Positions 1-14,600 of a stretch of 64,000 nt of DNA are shown here, piece by piece. Under the pieces are notes generated by a model that worked only from the letters and a program-made list of their open reading frames with translations, made no database searches and was not told the origin of the DNA. The stretch is from Sinohyriopsis cumingii (Eukaryota > Mollusca > Bivalvia > Unionida > Unionidae). Position 1 is the first letter of the stretch. Each line of letters starts with the position of its first letter. Location of the stretch: NCBI GenBank assembly GCA_028554795.2, contig CM068827.1, forward strand, positions 71,831,809 through 71,895,808, written 5' to 3'. A program made the position numbers and the translations under genes.

Positions 1-2289
1 TTATGTTGTACTATTGTATTATTTAAGAGGTCAAACATTTGTTTGGACTGTTCAGTAGAAATAGAAAATGTTCATATTTTTGGACAATAATATTAGTTTG
101 GAACTGTTTTGAATTATTCAAATGAGTTCTGGACAACGCTATTTTGACAACGTCACGATTCTTGACGGACCAGTACTTTTCCGGTTCTGAATTTTCTACG
201 GAACCTTTGGACCGTCTTAGAACCTTTTCATGATTGTTTTGGATTCAATTTATAATACTCTAAGTTCCTCAAAGATTTTTATTTATAACTTTGACAATCA
301 AATTATTTGTTAAGTTTTAGAAAGCTTGTTGGTTTTGCTTCTTTCTTTGACTTAGTTTATGACCACAGAGTTGTAGCAAAATATACTGCATGCTTTATGT
401 ATCATCTATATATTCTTGTCACTGGTGTCATGTATAGTATCAATTATCTTGCCCGTATTGATGTAGGTAATTATTCAAACTTTCCCATAACTAACTTGCC
501 ATGTTCTTGTGAATAGGAAAATTGGATTAATATCAATGGAGAATGAAAGATGAATACAAAAAAGCAAATAAAGGACAACGGCGTTATTATTATGTAACGA
601 AAGATGGAGCTGTTAATTTGTCTACACATTTAAACTATATTTTCAATATTTTATGCGATTTTAATGATCAATAATATGTTATACTTTGGCGACGGTTTTC
701 CAGTCTGTTAGGTATTTACTTTTGAAAATATTAAGCGGCTTATATTTGAAGTCAGTCTTATGTAGTGAGTCTAAAACTCTGAAGATTTCTGTTCCACCAT
801 GCTTTGAGCAATTACTTCAATTATTTCATGTTAATGATATGCAGTGCCAGGTAGAAGAAGTGTTCCCTCCTTTTAGAATGGTTCTGTGCTTTACCTTTAT
901 TTCGCGTGGGTCATAGTGCCCTTTTTAAGCACCAGACCCTTTTTGGGGCCTTCCTCATTGCCGTGTAGTCTCTGGGCCAACTTCTGCTCCTATTCACTTC
1001 ACGAGCAGAACATATCGGCCATATGACGTAGAAACTATATAGGTGTTGGATTTTTGTAATCAACTGGATAACAATAACTAATAAAGGTATTATCGATAAC
1101 AAAAATATATAATTTTTTATTATTATTTCCAATCGTTTTCCGTATGTCATGAGCAAAGTCTCTTAGGTCTTCAAATTCGATCAGTTTATGTTTCTGAAAT
1201 TTGGCAAAATACCAAAACGTTGTCAGTTGTCTTCATGTTCAGACGACAAATCTAAACGCAGCATATCAAATATCCATCACCATTAAATCGTATAGATGCA
1301 TATAGAATTGAGCATTAATTTTACTAACAGCCATTATACAATCATTGTTTCAACTTTACATGATGTCTCTTCTGAATATCATTATCGAAAGGATAGTTAT
1401 AATATCCAAAGATGACAGTTTTCCCCAATCTTAGCTTAAATTTCATCCATTACAGTATTGATATTCATAGCCGATTCATTTTGTATTCCACGTTAAGCGA
1501 TGAAAAACGTCAGTGTGTAATATTACGCAATTTATCACCATAAAAATATCTTTAATATTAAACATATTTCCCGTGAGAACAAACTGGTCAGCAGATGAAT
1601 ACATTATTTATATCGAGAAAAATAATTCTGCATGGCTATAAATATCACTTGCATTTTCTTTTTCTCCTTGGAATAGTTTTACATATGACATACGGTGTCA
1701 AAGGCAATTAGTAGAAGATTTTACCCTAAATAATCCAGAACGGAAGTCTTACTCTGGTATATACGGTACACATTTTCAATGGATAAATATGGGTCCACAG
1801 AACGTAACTCTTAATCTGTTATATACGATACAGGGGTCTCTACAGATATTATGAACCTCTGTGAGAATAGCAGATGTAAGGTGAATTTTGCATCTGCAAC
1901 ATGCACAGTGGAGAGAATGTTGTCATAGCTCTGTTACTTTCATGTACTGTGGCTGAAATTTCTTTGGATATTCTACTTGTGGGAATTGTTCGTGATCTAA
2001 GCACACAGTTAACCATAATGACTGCTTCCATATGGTGGAAAAAGCAGCCTGAATTAATATAAAGTACACTATCTTTAGCAGTTATTAAAATATGGAAAAC
2101 GAATTTTGCCAGACTAGACAATGCCAGCTTCTGAAAAAAGTGCAGTGAATGAAGTGCAAAAAATATAAAATGTAAAAAAGCTAGAAGCTCTTTCTTTTAC
2201 AATTTAACTTCGACATCCAGGAGGTGAAATGACCAAACTGAGCTGGCAGTTTTTGATAGGGGCACATCTTAAATAAGGCCAAGCTGTAA
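1..2289. other. A+T-rich host DNA without a recognisable gene
   Basis: No frame here resembles a known family. The only structure seen is a weak terminal-exon-like block on the minus strand near 1.92-2.05 kb, which is discussed under findings. Confidence 0.5.
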
Positions 2290-2646
2290 ACCCATCGAGC
2301 ATGTTATGCCACGTCTGCCCAACGAGCGTGTTATGTCAAGTTCACCCACTGAGCATGTTGTGTCAAGTTTGTCATAAGAGCATGTTATGTCACGTCTACC
2401 ATAAGAGCATGTTATGTCACGTCCATCAAACGAGCATGTTCTGTCACGTCTACCCAATGATCATGTTATGTCAAGTCTACCCAACGAGCATATTCCGTCA
2501 TGTCTACCCAATGAGCATCTTATGTCACGTCTACCCAAAGAGCGTGTTATGTCACGACTACCCAAAGAGCATGTTATGTCAAATCTACCCAACGAGAATG
2601 TTATGTTAAATCTATCCAACGAGCATGTTATGTCACGTTTACCCAT
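2290..2646. repeat. 27-bp minisatellite, about 13 copies
   Basis: A unit built on gagcatgttatgtcacgtct followed by acccaa recurs every 27 bases with scattered substitutions. Because 27 is a multiple of three, several overlapping frames stay open on both strands and look like 9-residue repeat proteins. These are by-products of the repeat and not genes. The copies differ enough to suggest an old array. Confidence 0.9.
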
Positions 2647-5600
2647 GTCATGAACGGTTGGTTTTGCATCGTAATATAGAGGATAAAGCTCTTACATATT
2701 TGACAGCAATCAAAACATCTCATGGTGAACGAAAGTGTACTCTTGGCACCACATGCACCAAACAATCAATCATCTGGAATTCATATCAGGTACTTTTAGA
2801 TTCAGGCGCAACGCTCTTTTCGTTAGGAAAGAAAAGATCAGAATTAATAAAATGTTTATAAGTGTCCAGTGAAATTAGTTTGCAATTCAAGTATCTAATT
2901 CTCCTTTTCACTGAAATCACAGACTGAAAACTAATCTTGGTAGGCGTTGAATTTGAATAAATCTTCATCGAACTCTTGTGTGGAAATTGAGATATTGGCT
3001 TCCATGTGTATTACGGAGCAATGTTAATACCGAAATCAGGTAATTTCTCGTTCATCGTTTCCCTTTCATGAGAACAGCGTCAAAATGTTATAGCTATGTT
3101 CCCGTTCAGTTTGCCAATTTTGCGGAGAAAAGGAGAGAACGATATTAAGTCGTCGCTAAAAGATCAAGACTTCCTTTGGATTATTGTTCAAATTATCTAA
3201 TGTCTATAGAATGCTTCTTTACATACCACGTAATTAGTTTTACCATTTACCAAGAAACGCACGATGCCTAGCATGTTTAGCGACATTGTTGAAGCCTAGA
3301 TCAACAATTTTTGTATGAGAACTTAATTTTGCTAAGAATATTGCAAAGACAAGGGCCTGAACATTTAAGTTCAATTATAATCGGCCACATTAAAGTGGAA
3401 AACAAAATATATATCAAAACACCGTTGAATACATCATCTAAGATATGTTGCAATAAAAAAAATACGTTCTGGCCAAGATTAATAAACTTAGAAAATATAT
3501 ATAGGCAAGGTTCTCATTATATGGGTGGTTCTAAAACTATATTCACACGCTTTCAATATTTATTCGCACTGTATAACCGATTAGTGGATGCTTAACAAAG
3601 AATTTCCTCATGTAGTCTAACTTCACTGATCGCCTGTTTCTGAAGGACATGTCCGTAATGCGAAAAGGATAGAAACGAATGTGAGAAAGCGAAAGATAAA
3701 ATTATAAGAGAGATATAAATAAAAACTTTTCCAAAAAAATACAGAAGACTGGACATGTGACGTATTCAGGTTATGTGATCTTTAGGACCTACTGCCTTTT
3801 AGTACTATCATGTATTTTTTTTTTTTTAGGTGGAGGTGGATTCGTAACATTTTCAGTCATTTTTTCATACCTATAACGTAACCTCGATGTTCATTTCAAC
3901 GGGACTCCAAAAATGTTGCGGAATGTTCTTAAAAGAAATCTTACTTGTAACAGTTTCGCGGAATAAAACTTGAATAGCCAAGAATACATACAGGAATGAA
4001 AAAGAATGTTTGCTAAATTTATCATGTCCTTGACATTCACGGTTCGACTACGTAACATAGATATGTTACTAAACAACTAATCTCATGTACGTGATTTTTT
4101 TTTATACTTTACAATCTAACAAAACTCAGTTCAGCCTATAAGCCGAGTGCAACTGGACACAACATAGATCCTGATCGGCTGTAGCATATGCGGCTGCAGT
4201 TCAGGGTCTGTTTTATTTATTCTACTGATTATTACTTAAAAAAATATCATATACCCAGATCTTCCGGCGCATGATGCGACGGCAGATCTGAGTCTGTACA
4301 GTTTGCGGTTGGGCTCGCGTTATAAGAGAGTATATACGGTACTAGCCTACAATAGACATAACTGGAGTTGCATTCGTTACAGAATATAATTTGCCTGTCA
4401 TTAAGTACTGAATTCCAAATCTGCAGCGAAACGAAAAATATGGTAATCATACAGGGAAAAATGCTAGTAAGTAAACAACACTGATGAGCAGGAGATTACA
4501 TTCAATATGGTCTTTTCTACGAAATGAGCTGATTTATTGCCGCCTTATCCATCATAAAACTAAAAGATAAAAAAATGTTTAGTATCCAAGGAACCCAAAA
4601 GTATAAAACACCCAGAGGAAGTGGTTAAAAAAAAAACAGAATTCGCTATCAATAGTTTTACTTAAAATGACATGTTGATCTCGAGAACCAGGGAGGGGAG
4701 GGAGTGAAGTTGGCATAACGATGTTTGCATCAGTACGAGCGTTACTGTCCGCAACATGCCCCTTTATCTAACCATTTGCTGCCCACTCTTTGATAACGAT
4801 GGATAACTATGTTATTATGAGCTTTACTGTTGCTGACATGAGCCTTCAATTTAGGGGCTCCAGCGAATTATTTTCCGGAGGAGGGGGGAAACAAGCACGT
4901 AGTGGTCAGCTATTACGTTTCACGGATGTAGGTCAAAACATGTTCTGAAGTGAAATCGGGGGTTGGGCAAGTCCTCTTTCCACCCCCACCCCTTGTCCCA
5001 ACGTGTGGGCGCCCATGCTCAAAAGATATAGTTCATACATCGTTCCAAATAGACCAATAGCCACAAAAAGAATAATACATCGTTCCAAATAGACGAATAG
5101 CCACAAAAAGCATAATAATGGTTGCCGATTTGTTTCTAAATGTCCAAAACAATCTTTTTTGGAACAAACAAGAACAAAGCTGCACCCACTAAATAGTATT
5201 CAGTTTACCAAAATGAAAGGGATTTAAATAAAGTAGTTCATCTTTGGTTCACTAATCAAATTCCAAATTGCTGCTTTCAAAAGAGTCATGTTAGACCAGA
5301 GAGAATAAAACAAACAGGGGAATAAAATAATACCAACGCGATTCACACACTGGATTCAGATCAGACCCGGCATTTAAAAACAACTTAAATACATTGCACA
5401 TTTGAGGTCTTAACTTTGTTAAGATGCTGATTGTGAGAATTCTTCGACATTTCAACTAGCCATTTAAAATAGATTGTATTCAATTACGTGAAGTTATTAA
5501 CATCTGTTAAAAGGAGCAATTTGGAAGCCCTATCTAAAAACATTTTTATAAATCAAGAATTAAAAAGAGATATAAGAAATCCGAAAATATAGAAGAAAAG

Positions 5601-5942
5601 ACTTTCTTTAAAATATATCGCACGCACATCTCCAACGTTACTCTTCTCCCACCCAAATAAATTGTAAGGAAAACTTACATTGCATGGGACACTATTGCAG
5701 ATAGAGTCAAAACAATAGTACAGAACGTCAGGAATGCTGCTGATTATACGTGGAAATGTTAGGTTACTTACTTCCTTCTATGTGAACTAAAATATGCTCT
5801 CGCACGAAAATCCTCACAATAAAATCATGCAGAGTCATATACTGCGTCTAGGGTCGTGAACGATGAATAACATTTGCCTTATGCCGTAATTTGTAGTCTC
5901 GTGTTTGATACATAAATTCGGATTGAACATCTCTATCAACGG
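2647..5942. other. Intergenic host DNA with one small tandem duplication
   Basis: No gene is recognised. A 40-bp unit starting catcgttccaaatagac is repeated head to tail twice at about 5038-5117, differing at a few positions. Short poly-A and poly-T runs occur near 3.82 and 4.63 kb. Nothing else stands out. Confidence 0.5.
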
Positions 5943-6345
5943 TCATAATAATGTAACAGTAAATGGATATGTAAAAATGTAAAATAAAATGGATATGTAA
6001 AAATATAGCAGTAAATGGATATATAAAAATGTAACAGTAGATGGATATGTAAACATGTAACAGTAAATGGCTATGTAATAATGTAACAATAAATGGATAT
6101 GTAAAAATGTAACAGTAAATGGATATGTAAAAATGTAACAGTAGAAGGATATATAAAAATATAACAGTAAATAGATATGTAAAATGTAACAGTAAATAGA
6201 TACGTAAAAATGTAACAGTAAATGGATATGTAAAAATGTAACAGTAAATGGATATGCAACAATGCAACAGTAGATGGATATGTAAAAATATAACAGTAAA
6301 TAGATATGTAAAAATGTAACAGTAAATGGATATGTAAACAATAAC
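5943..6345. repeat. 26-bp minisatellite, about 15 copies
   Basis: The unit atggatatgtaaaaatgtaacagtaa repeats across the interval with point changes and a few 1-base indels. Three copies make 78 bases, a multiple of three, so all three minus-strand frames stay open and give Tyr/Phe/Leu-rich translations. These have no start context or codon signal of a gene and are treated as repeat shadows. Confidence 0.9.
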
Positions 6346-7587
6346 CAGAGTATGACCATAACATGTGAGACGATGAAGTTGGAAGCCTGTACATGTGGTT
6401 TCAATAAACCTTGTCCCTGCTTTGTGACATAATGGCATTCATTCTGCAAGTCAGATGTTTTGATTTTTTTTCTTCTCAAAATGTCTACTTAATGAATCAA
6501 GTGACAGTACCAGATGGCCAAGGTTTTGTAAGTAAATAGTCTCTAACTGCAGTGTATGCCGTTTACAACTGGATGAAGAACGTGTTCGCATATTCAGTTA
6601 AAGAGTACAGTAATTGTATCCAAAGTTAGCTTTGAAGTCTTGACCTATTGATTTCTCAGAAAATAATCGGGTGTAAACACAGAATTAAACAATCTGAGTG
6701 TTGATGCTTACTGTGTGTTAATGCTTACATTATAATGTATGAAAAATTACAATAGAAATAGTGAAGTGTTTGCTTATGATACAATGGGAGTGCACCAGTC
6801 TGACGAAGGAGTTCTGACATGAACGCATAAGCAGAAGTTAAAGATTCATGGACATTCCAATTACTCTTTGGACTAACGTTCTAAGCAAAGAAATCCATGT
6901 AGTCCGAAACAAGGGGTCTTGAAAGTTTCCCTAACATGAAACTAGTGTGTTTATCAGTAGAGATTACCTTGTTAAATCATACGACATTTCACAATAACAA
7001 GTCTGTGTTAATAATAAGACTGCATTAATCGTTCAACGAGGGAACAACAGTTATATGATTGCTTCAACTGTGGAGATGAGTCTGACGGAAATAATAAATC
7101 AAATAACCGGAATCTCTGCACAGGGATTTATTAGAAAATGAGATTTCACGTTCAGTCAACTCAAACACAGAATCATTAAATGTGGAGGTAGTCTGACGTC
7201 ATTTCATGTCCCAAGTTCAATGATATCCTACACAGAGAAGAATAAGAACAAAAACAGTCGTTCATTGTGAAGCAAAATCAATACGACAGAGTTCTTTTAA
7301 ACTCAAGGATTGTTTGCGGCTTAATTATCAAAAACGGACATGTATAGAAGCGTTCTTAATTAAAGCAGATTAATTATTCATTTCCAGGATAATTAAGATA
7401 TGACACAGACTTAAAGTGCTCATTGATTGCTAGTTTCGTTTGCGAATAAATGCACATAAACAGCTCTTCGGAAAGTAAAAATATAATCTTAAAACGTCTT
7501 GGTATTTTCCAGATGAAAGCACAACTCAGAATACAATCGAAATTCATAATCAACTCAAACATTTTTAACATGGCAATAGGAAACACA

Positions 7588-7589
<2 letters not shown>

Positions 7590-7618
<29 letters not shown>
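7590..7618. repeat. (CT)n microsatellite
   Basis: A pure run of ct dinucleotides. The flanking DNA from 6.35 to 8.28 kb shows no recognisable gene. Confidence 0.95.
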
Positions 7619-7622
<4 letters not shown>

Positions 7623-8299
7623 AATATTATTGAATGACAATTTGTGGTCCAATATCTAGTCATGTATAATTATATATAATACACCATAAATATATGTTTA
7701 AAGTCAACAATACATAGTTCTTTCTTCCAGATTAGCAAACATTCTTTTCTTTATTCCCTCGTTCAAAATCTATAAATCTATGAAACCGAATCAAGTAAAA
7801 ATGAAAAGAGCAAATTATTTATTTTTCTGACAATCGAGTTGCTGCTTAGCATTCTCCGTACGAAATCAATCCTATCTGCCTAAACCACTGAAAAAGTGTT
7901 GAACCTTATCTGAATTTGTTTGATTTTCAAGTTAAATTTTAATTTTTCTCCTATACTTTTATTATTAGGTATCGAACAGGTTTACTTACTGTTTAATTTT
8001 ATTAAACAACAGATTTAGTTAGTGAATACATTTCCTGGCATAGAACAGATATTGATATGCAAGATTGTCATTATTCCGTGTCAGTTACACAGAAATTGTT
8101 TTGTTTATTTGCACAGTCAGGAAAAATGAATAGCTGACTTCCACTGCATTAAATACGGACTAGATACAATGAATTCTATGTTGAGTGTGATAAATGGACT
8201 GTACTCTTTATGCGCATCGAATTTATTTGGTCAGCTCGTTTGTGCTGATTATAGCAGGATGGCATCATACCTAAACGAATGACATTAGTACGTATTTAT

Positions 8300-8475
8300 A
8301 ACGGATTCAGCCAATGCGGGTATGTGAGAAAGCTTGCCAGTACCTTCTCGTGGGTCGGTGGTTCTTTCTTGGGTTTTGCCCGGTTCTTCCTCCACCATTA
8401 ATACTGGCCACCATGTATAGTCTATCGTGTGCTGAAAAATGGCGTTAAACCCTACAACAACAACAACAACATATT
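8300..8475 (+). mobile_element. SINE-like repeat with conserved 3' tail
   Basis: A relatively G+C-rich block with text such as gggttttgcccggttcttcctccacca ends in atggcgttaaaccctacaac followed by a (caa)n run. This tail style, a ggcgttaaaccc motif followed by a simple repeat, is typical of abundant SINE families in mollusc genomes. The 5' tRNA-like head is not visible, so this is probably a truncated copy. Family assignment is from general knowledge; a repeat-library search would be decisive. Confidence 0.5.
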
Positions 8476-8520
8476 CATAATGGATCAATTCGAACACGAT
8501 GCCTAAAATTAGATGTCACT

Positions 8521-8542
8521 ATTATTATTATTATTATTATTA

Positions 8543-8600
<58 letters not shown>
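8521..8600. repeat. (ATT)n microsatellite
   Basis: A run of about 26 att units with a single interruption (atc), just after the SINE-like block. Confidence 0.95.
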
Positions 8601-8603
<3 letters not shown>

Positions 8604-11600
8604 CCTGTATCTGAAAACATTGGTATTTTCATTAACAGTAGATGGAAAATATAATTTTGTTATGAACATATGCACGTTAGAAACAGATATTTGAACGAGA
8701 GAAGAGTCTTGAATCTTCTCAATCGTTCACACATTCTTCCAGATACAAAATTGTACATTGGAATTATGGGAAAGATTAACAATTTCTTTTACCAAAAAAA
8801 TCCGACTGTGGAAAAAAGTTTCCGAACTATATTTAGTTTCATTTTTCGCAGAGCAAAATATATTATTATTTTTAATAAAATACTATTTTGTATTTAGATT
8901 CTAATCTAGTTCAATTCATTCAATGAAAGTATGATCATTGTCATGAATCAGTTTATTATGACTCAGTTAGAATTGTTAAACATTACGAAGCAAAAGTATT
9001 TTGAGTATGTATTCTAAGATATACTTTCAATCATTTTTGGGATATTGCTTTTATGAATTTTCACCTTTACTCGATGCAGTAGTATTCGGGTTAAACGACT
9101 CCGAAATGAGATATAAAGTGTGAAGAACAAATCTTTATTATTGACCGTTATACGGATTCCTTTCAGATCTGTATTGCAAAGTTTGCACAACCATCCGAAG
9201 TTTCAATGACGGAAAAATAACGAACTTAAACATTTTATGGTGTGTGATGATTTGGGAATAGATATTTACGCAACCATTCATGCACAACCATCTGAAGTTT
9301 CAATGACGGAAAAATAACGAACTTAAACATTTTATGGTGTGTTTTGATAACATTCAACATGATCTTTTCTCTAATACTACAATATAAAACTTTTTTATGT
9401 TATGTTTTGATAATTGTACAATTATGCAATCAAATTTTTATCTGTCTCAAAAAGCTTATTTGTTCAACCTAGTGATATACCCTCAAAGACTGAGATTTGG
9501 GTTTTGCATAACGGCCTGAGACAGGATGGTAAGAGTGACGGACAAAAACTCTATAATTTATATAACAAATCACATGAAGGGATCAATTTTTATATAAGCT
9601 AGAAACCTAAAGCCTAGATCACATTAGTTGCCTTCAACAATCCAAAGGAAGAAATGTCTCATCAATGAATATTTAATATTCATAGCCTATTTTATAAAAC
9701 CACCTTCAGCTAGACTGGTCCGCTGTCGTACTTATACATATATGGGTGGTAGCTACATTAGGACCGGGAACCTGGCTACCACCTCACCAGCTTCAATCTC
9801 CTCCATCACCACCAACCCCTGATAGTATGGAACGTTTTCGGTAAGGTGAACAAGTAGCTAGGTTTAAAAAGCGGTCACACTTTTTCAAAGATAAATTAGT
9901 AAAGAATGAATTCATCGTTACCTCAATGCCAATAATAGCAGTATTAAAAAATGAAGAACGCATATTTAATCATTACGGAAATAATCATGGTATGTGCTGT
10001 TTATGTCGCATCAAAAGGTGATAAACTTGAGTAATATTTATCAATTCCTAATAGTAGTATGGTAAACCTGAAGATAATTCACGTTCTCTGGACCATCTAA
10101 CTAGTCATATTATCAAGAAAGAAAAATATCACAAATAAGCTCCTAGTTGACAGACTGCATAACCGTGTACAATCCGTCTCGGAGTTAAAGACTATTTATT
10201 TTTTCATGTAAGCCTCAGCGGCTTGAGTGATTGACAGAAGTGACAGCCTTTGATATAACCAATGGCCATTAGAGAGGCAAATTAGCAACAAATAAACCGA
10301 CATAGTGTCAACATCCTGGAGGATATAGTATAAAAAATCTCATTGCTTTTTCCTTTGTTCAACTCAAAGGCGCCATTTAAAGTGATGAATATTCTGATGT
10401 TTAAAGTCAACAAGAGTCCTAAGTACAAAGAGGCTGGGCAGATCACGGGCTTTGTGCTCAGTAACGGGTTTAAATCAATTGTTACGGATAGCTGTAATAT
10501 ATATTAATTGATAATTTAGTTTTAGTTAAGTCGTTTGGGTTTATGACATTTATATTTTAATTCTTTAAAGTCAGTGGCTGGCTTGTGTTACAGTAAAAGT
10601 GCATGTGCAATACGTAACAAACTTCATTCATAAATAAAGACCTATTGCCAAGGTCAAGCTAACAACTATTTCGGTCAAATACGCCACGCATTATTTGAAT
10701 GTAGGTCATGTCAACTTAGCGTGTTATAAGGAGCACACTTGTTATCTAGAGATATAATGCACTCCTTAGTTGTTAATTGGCTCAATAATTTGAGAATATC
10801 AGAAATATAACTGTTAATTATTTTACAATTTGAGGATTAAATGTTATAGAATCTTTTCAATGATTCAGATTTATGTTGATTTGGTGTGCACACAGGGTCT
10901 ATATAAGAGAAGTATGGCACCATTTGGGGATTTTTCAGTTCATATGCCAGTTTGGATGGTACTATTTTGAATAATATTCTAGGAATGCATATATCATAAG
11001 TTATTTTTAATTCTTTCATTTTGTTTGATTTTATATTTTATATTTTGGAAAGCTGAATGTTTGCAAGGACCCACCTTGTCATGTCAGATTGTTTAAGCCC
11101 CTAGACGTAACACTAATGTGCACACACACACACAGACACACATACACTCACATTATATAAAATACACTATAAGAAACAACGTAAATGAATGTATGCCGTA
11201 TTCCAAAATAAATACACAAGCGCAGATTCTTCATTACACAACAAGAACATTATTAATGCGCACATAACTCCGCCCAGATAAATTTGAATTTGTCTCGTGC
11301 TAGAAGTAAGTTTCGAAAGAAAATGGCGTTTTTGTCTACTTAAAATTGAAATTTGGAGTCATAATGTGTCTGAATGCGCATTGCAACAAGTTTTCCATTT
11401 GATCTGGAATGAATAGATTTTGGTATTTTTGTCGATTCTACGAAATTTCGTGATTATGGACTGGATTCAGCTATGCAAATTGTCCATGAAATACATCGGA
11501 TTGGAGAAGCGCGGCAGAAGCGTGCTTGCATCTGCAAGTGTGTTTGTTCTGTCATTGACTATTTGAAATCATAATGTGGGAAAACTATGAAGTGTTTCAA

Positions 11601-14600
11601 TTGCAATTATCAAAAAGACGCTATTGAATTTAATGGCTTTTTTTCTCTTCATATTTAGTGCAGTAAGGCGGATGTAATTGCACTTGGAATATAGTCGAAA
11701 TTACAGTACGATTTCGAAATGTGTAATCGAGCTTGAAAACTCATGACATGGCTCATGTAATTCGGATTTGCAGAGCTAAGAAAGTACATTTTGAGGAAAT
11801 TCAGAATGTAAAACTGTAAGTATATTTTTTGCCATTCTTATTACCAGCTAAAGGAGACAGTTAATGGCTTCATAACTTGCATGTTATGAAATCTGGTGTC
11901 TAATGCCAAAATCCTAAACAATGTATCAAAAAAGTTAACGCGGAATGTAGCAAAGCAGCTGGTATGTGGCAGACCACGAAACATCTGCTTTAGTTCATTC
12001 AGAAACAAATTTAATCAACCAAAACGTGAAGCGTCTGCTACACTAGAGTACATGATTTGTTTGCAAAGTAGTTCCTAATGTACTATTGGGCACACGTGTC
12101 CTGCGCGTGGATGTAATATGAAGGTGTGCAATATCGTAAAATACTGAACGATTCTGATAATGTAAAGTTAACGGAGATAAAATGAGCATATAATAAATAT
12201 ATATAAACAGGATATCCCGCACCCTTAATAAATGTATTCATAGCATACCATAACATTAAAATCTTGCAATGCTTGCACACATTCTGATCTTTGCAAACTA
12301 AAATTATATATTCGGTCATCCTGAGAAATATTCACCAAATGTTTTGACATAAACGTTCTAGATCTATTAGATAATGAAGCAAGTGTACAGATGCATAAAA
12401 GCAATCATGTTTTAAAATATCCGAATATCGGCAAATGGCAATACGCAAGACTGAACACATTTTCATTTGCTTTTGATTCAGGCACATTTTTAAAGGTGGA
12501 TCAATTTTTTTGTCACTTTTTTAGACAGTTGAACATGTACATAAAATATATGTTAGGTAACACCCTATCCGCTTTTGCGATAAGGGTTTCTGTTTGAAGA
12601 TGTTAATACACTTTTGATTTGCTTCTACACTTATAATCTCACTCTTGTAATTTTACGTATTTCCTATGTTGGTACTGTGAAAACAGATCAAGAAACTTTG
12701 AACGCAATCCATCAACTCTTTTGTCATATTATAAAATCAGCAATTACTGACACTATGGATACTATTTCTTGCAATGTTCTCCTGACAAAATTATTAACTC
12801 CTCGAGGATGCCATTTGAGGTCGACTTCTACAAAAAATTCACAGCATCACGGATTATTTAAAGCAACGTCTAGACGCAACAGGTAGTTGCAGAATGTAGA
12901 CATAAAATGGAAACACGACGATTTTTCTGGTTCGACGTTATACAGTATGATTGGAGTTAAAATTGACATGTTCCCAATAACTTCTGATGCTAGTTCATAA
13001 CATTTTAATCAATATGAGTCTTGACTGGCTTATGAACATTCCCAAAATGGAATAAGCCAGTTTCATATGCAGGTTGTAAACTGGTAGCTAAAATATGGAT
13101 ACACTCTGTGCCACTATGATTCAGGGAGAAAATAGAAAGGAACAACAACAAGGAAGAAAAGAGAAGCAGCGTATAGGGAAATATTATCCACTTGAAACTT
13201 TAAGTCCGTTCAACCTGCTTAAATTTTAGTTTTCATTAACTAATACACCTTCCGATTATCGTATTGGTTCATTAATACTTATTAACCCTCACTTTATATT
13301 TATAATACACAATATTGTCATTATATCATTAACTGCATCCCTAAGGCAGTGGCCGTAGTGACAACGTGAAGACTACATATTTCATGATTGTCTGGGATTT
13401 TCCGGTCTCTATTAAAATGATTAACTAATTATTCTCAAAAATACTTCCACTTCCTTGTAAGAAATTGCTATATTTTCATTTTAAATTCAGATTTCATTTG
13501 TCACAACAAAATTTGTTTATGCAGCAAGGATTCACCTCCAGGCGTAATTTTTTAAGACAAATATCGAACTTCAGTGCAAACATGGATAAGTCTCGTCATT
13601 TTAGGCTATCTGTTACATATTTATCTACATATTCAATGTTGCAGACACTACTGGTTACGAATGAAAATGAAAATAATATCGTAATGACAGTATGGTGCTA
13701 GAGTTTCTACTTACGACAAATAATATACATGTAAGTAATACCATACGTTCTGGAATACTCCTCCCTACCATGACCAGTATGTAGAATAGGCGCGTTGAGG
13801 TAACTTCATTGAAAATATTCAACTGAATAGAGTTTCTTAATTGCTTGAGTAGATCAGTATGTGCAGTTTTGACACGAGAAATTCAACAAATATATGCCCC
13901 TGTGTTGGGCTTAAATGTGGGTGGACAACATAGTTAAGGAAATAATAATCTCATGTTATGGGAACATCAACCAAAACAACCAGCAGTGTGAGACCTGGTC
14001 TCAAATGACCACGAACAATTCAACCAACGATTCGGACGAGGAACGTCATCACTGAATCCAAAGATGTGGACCAATAACTAACTAAGACATCACCTTCTGT
14101 GATGTCTAAAGAACCTTAAGGCTTTATTTGGGAGCCAAGAAATGTAAAATAAAACTTCCTTTATGCCAACTACTTGAAGACTAATTGCAAAGGTTCAGTC
14201 TGATAATCTACTTTGCACTAAACAGTTTGTGAAAATACCCATTTAGGTATTTCCTTGCAAACATATCAACTCGACAAGAGGTTTTGTTCGAAAATCTCAG
14301 CCCTTAGAATGTCTCACAAGTGAAACGAACCAACACTCGTAACGACAAGGCTATTCTCACCAATACTTGAATACTGATGTTTGTTGCTCACCTTTGCATG
14401 CAGCCATTAAAGTTGGGTTATTGAACATCTCTGTCATCCTCAGTCCTTGTGGTGTTTCAACTTCCCAAAATATGTCTACTAAAAAGTCTGTCCTAGATGT
14501 GGGAATGAGGATTTTGGAATGATTTTTCTTCTCTGAAAAAAAATATCTTGTTATAACTTTAAACATGAGAAAGTAATCAACTCGTGAAAGAGGAGAAAGG

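Noticed and set aside
2269..2861. Repeat-protein-like frames on both strands
   Set aside because: Products of the 27-bp minisatellite, whose period keeps frames open.
5848..6479. Three overlapping minus-strand frames of 107-196 codons
   Set aside because: All come from the 26-bp minisatellite. Openness in all three frames at once is the sign of a repeat and not of a gene.
8521..8600. CRISPR-like array or regularly spaced repeats
   Set aside because: A simple trinucleotide run with no spacers. None of the tandem arrays in the window has unique spacers, and the DNA is animal-type.
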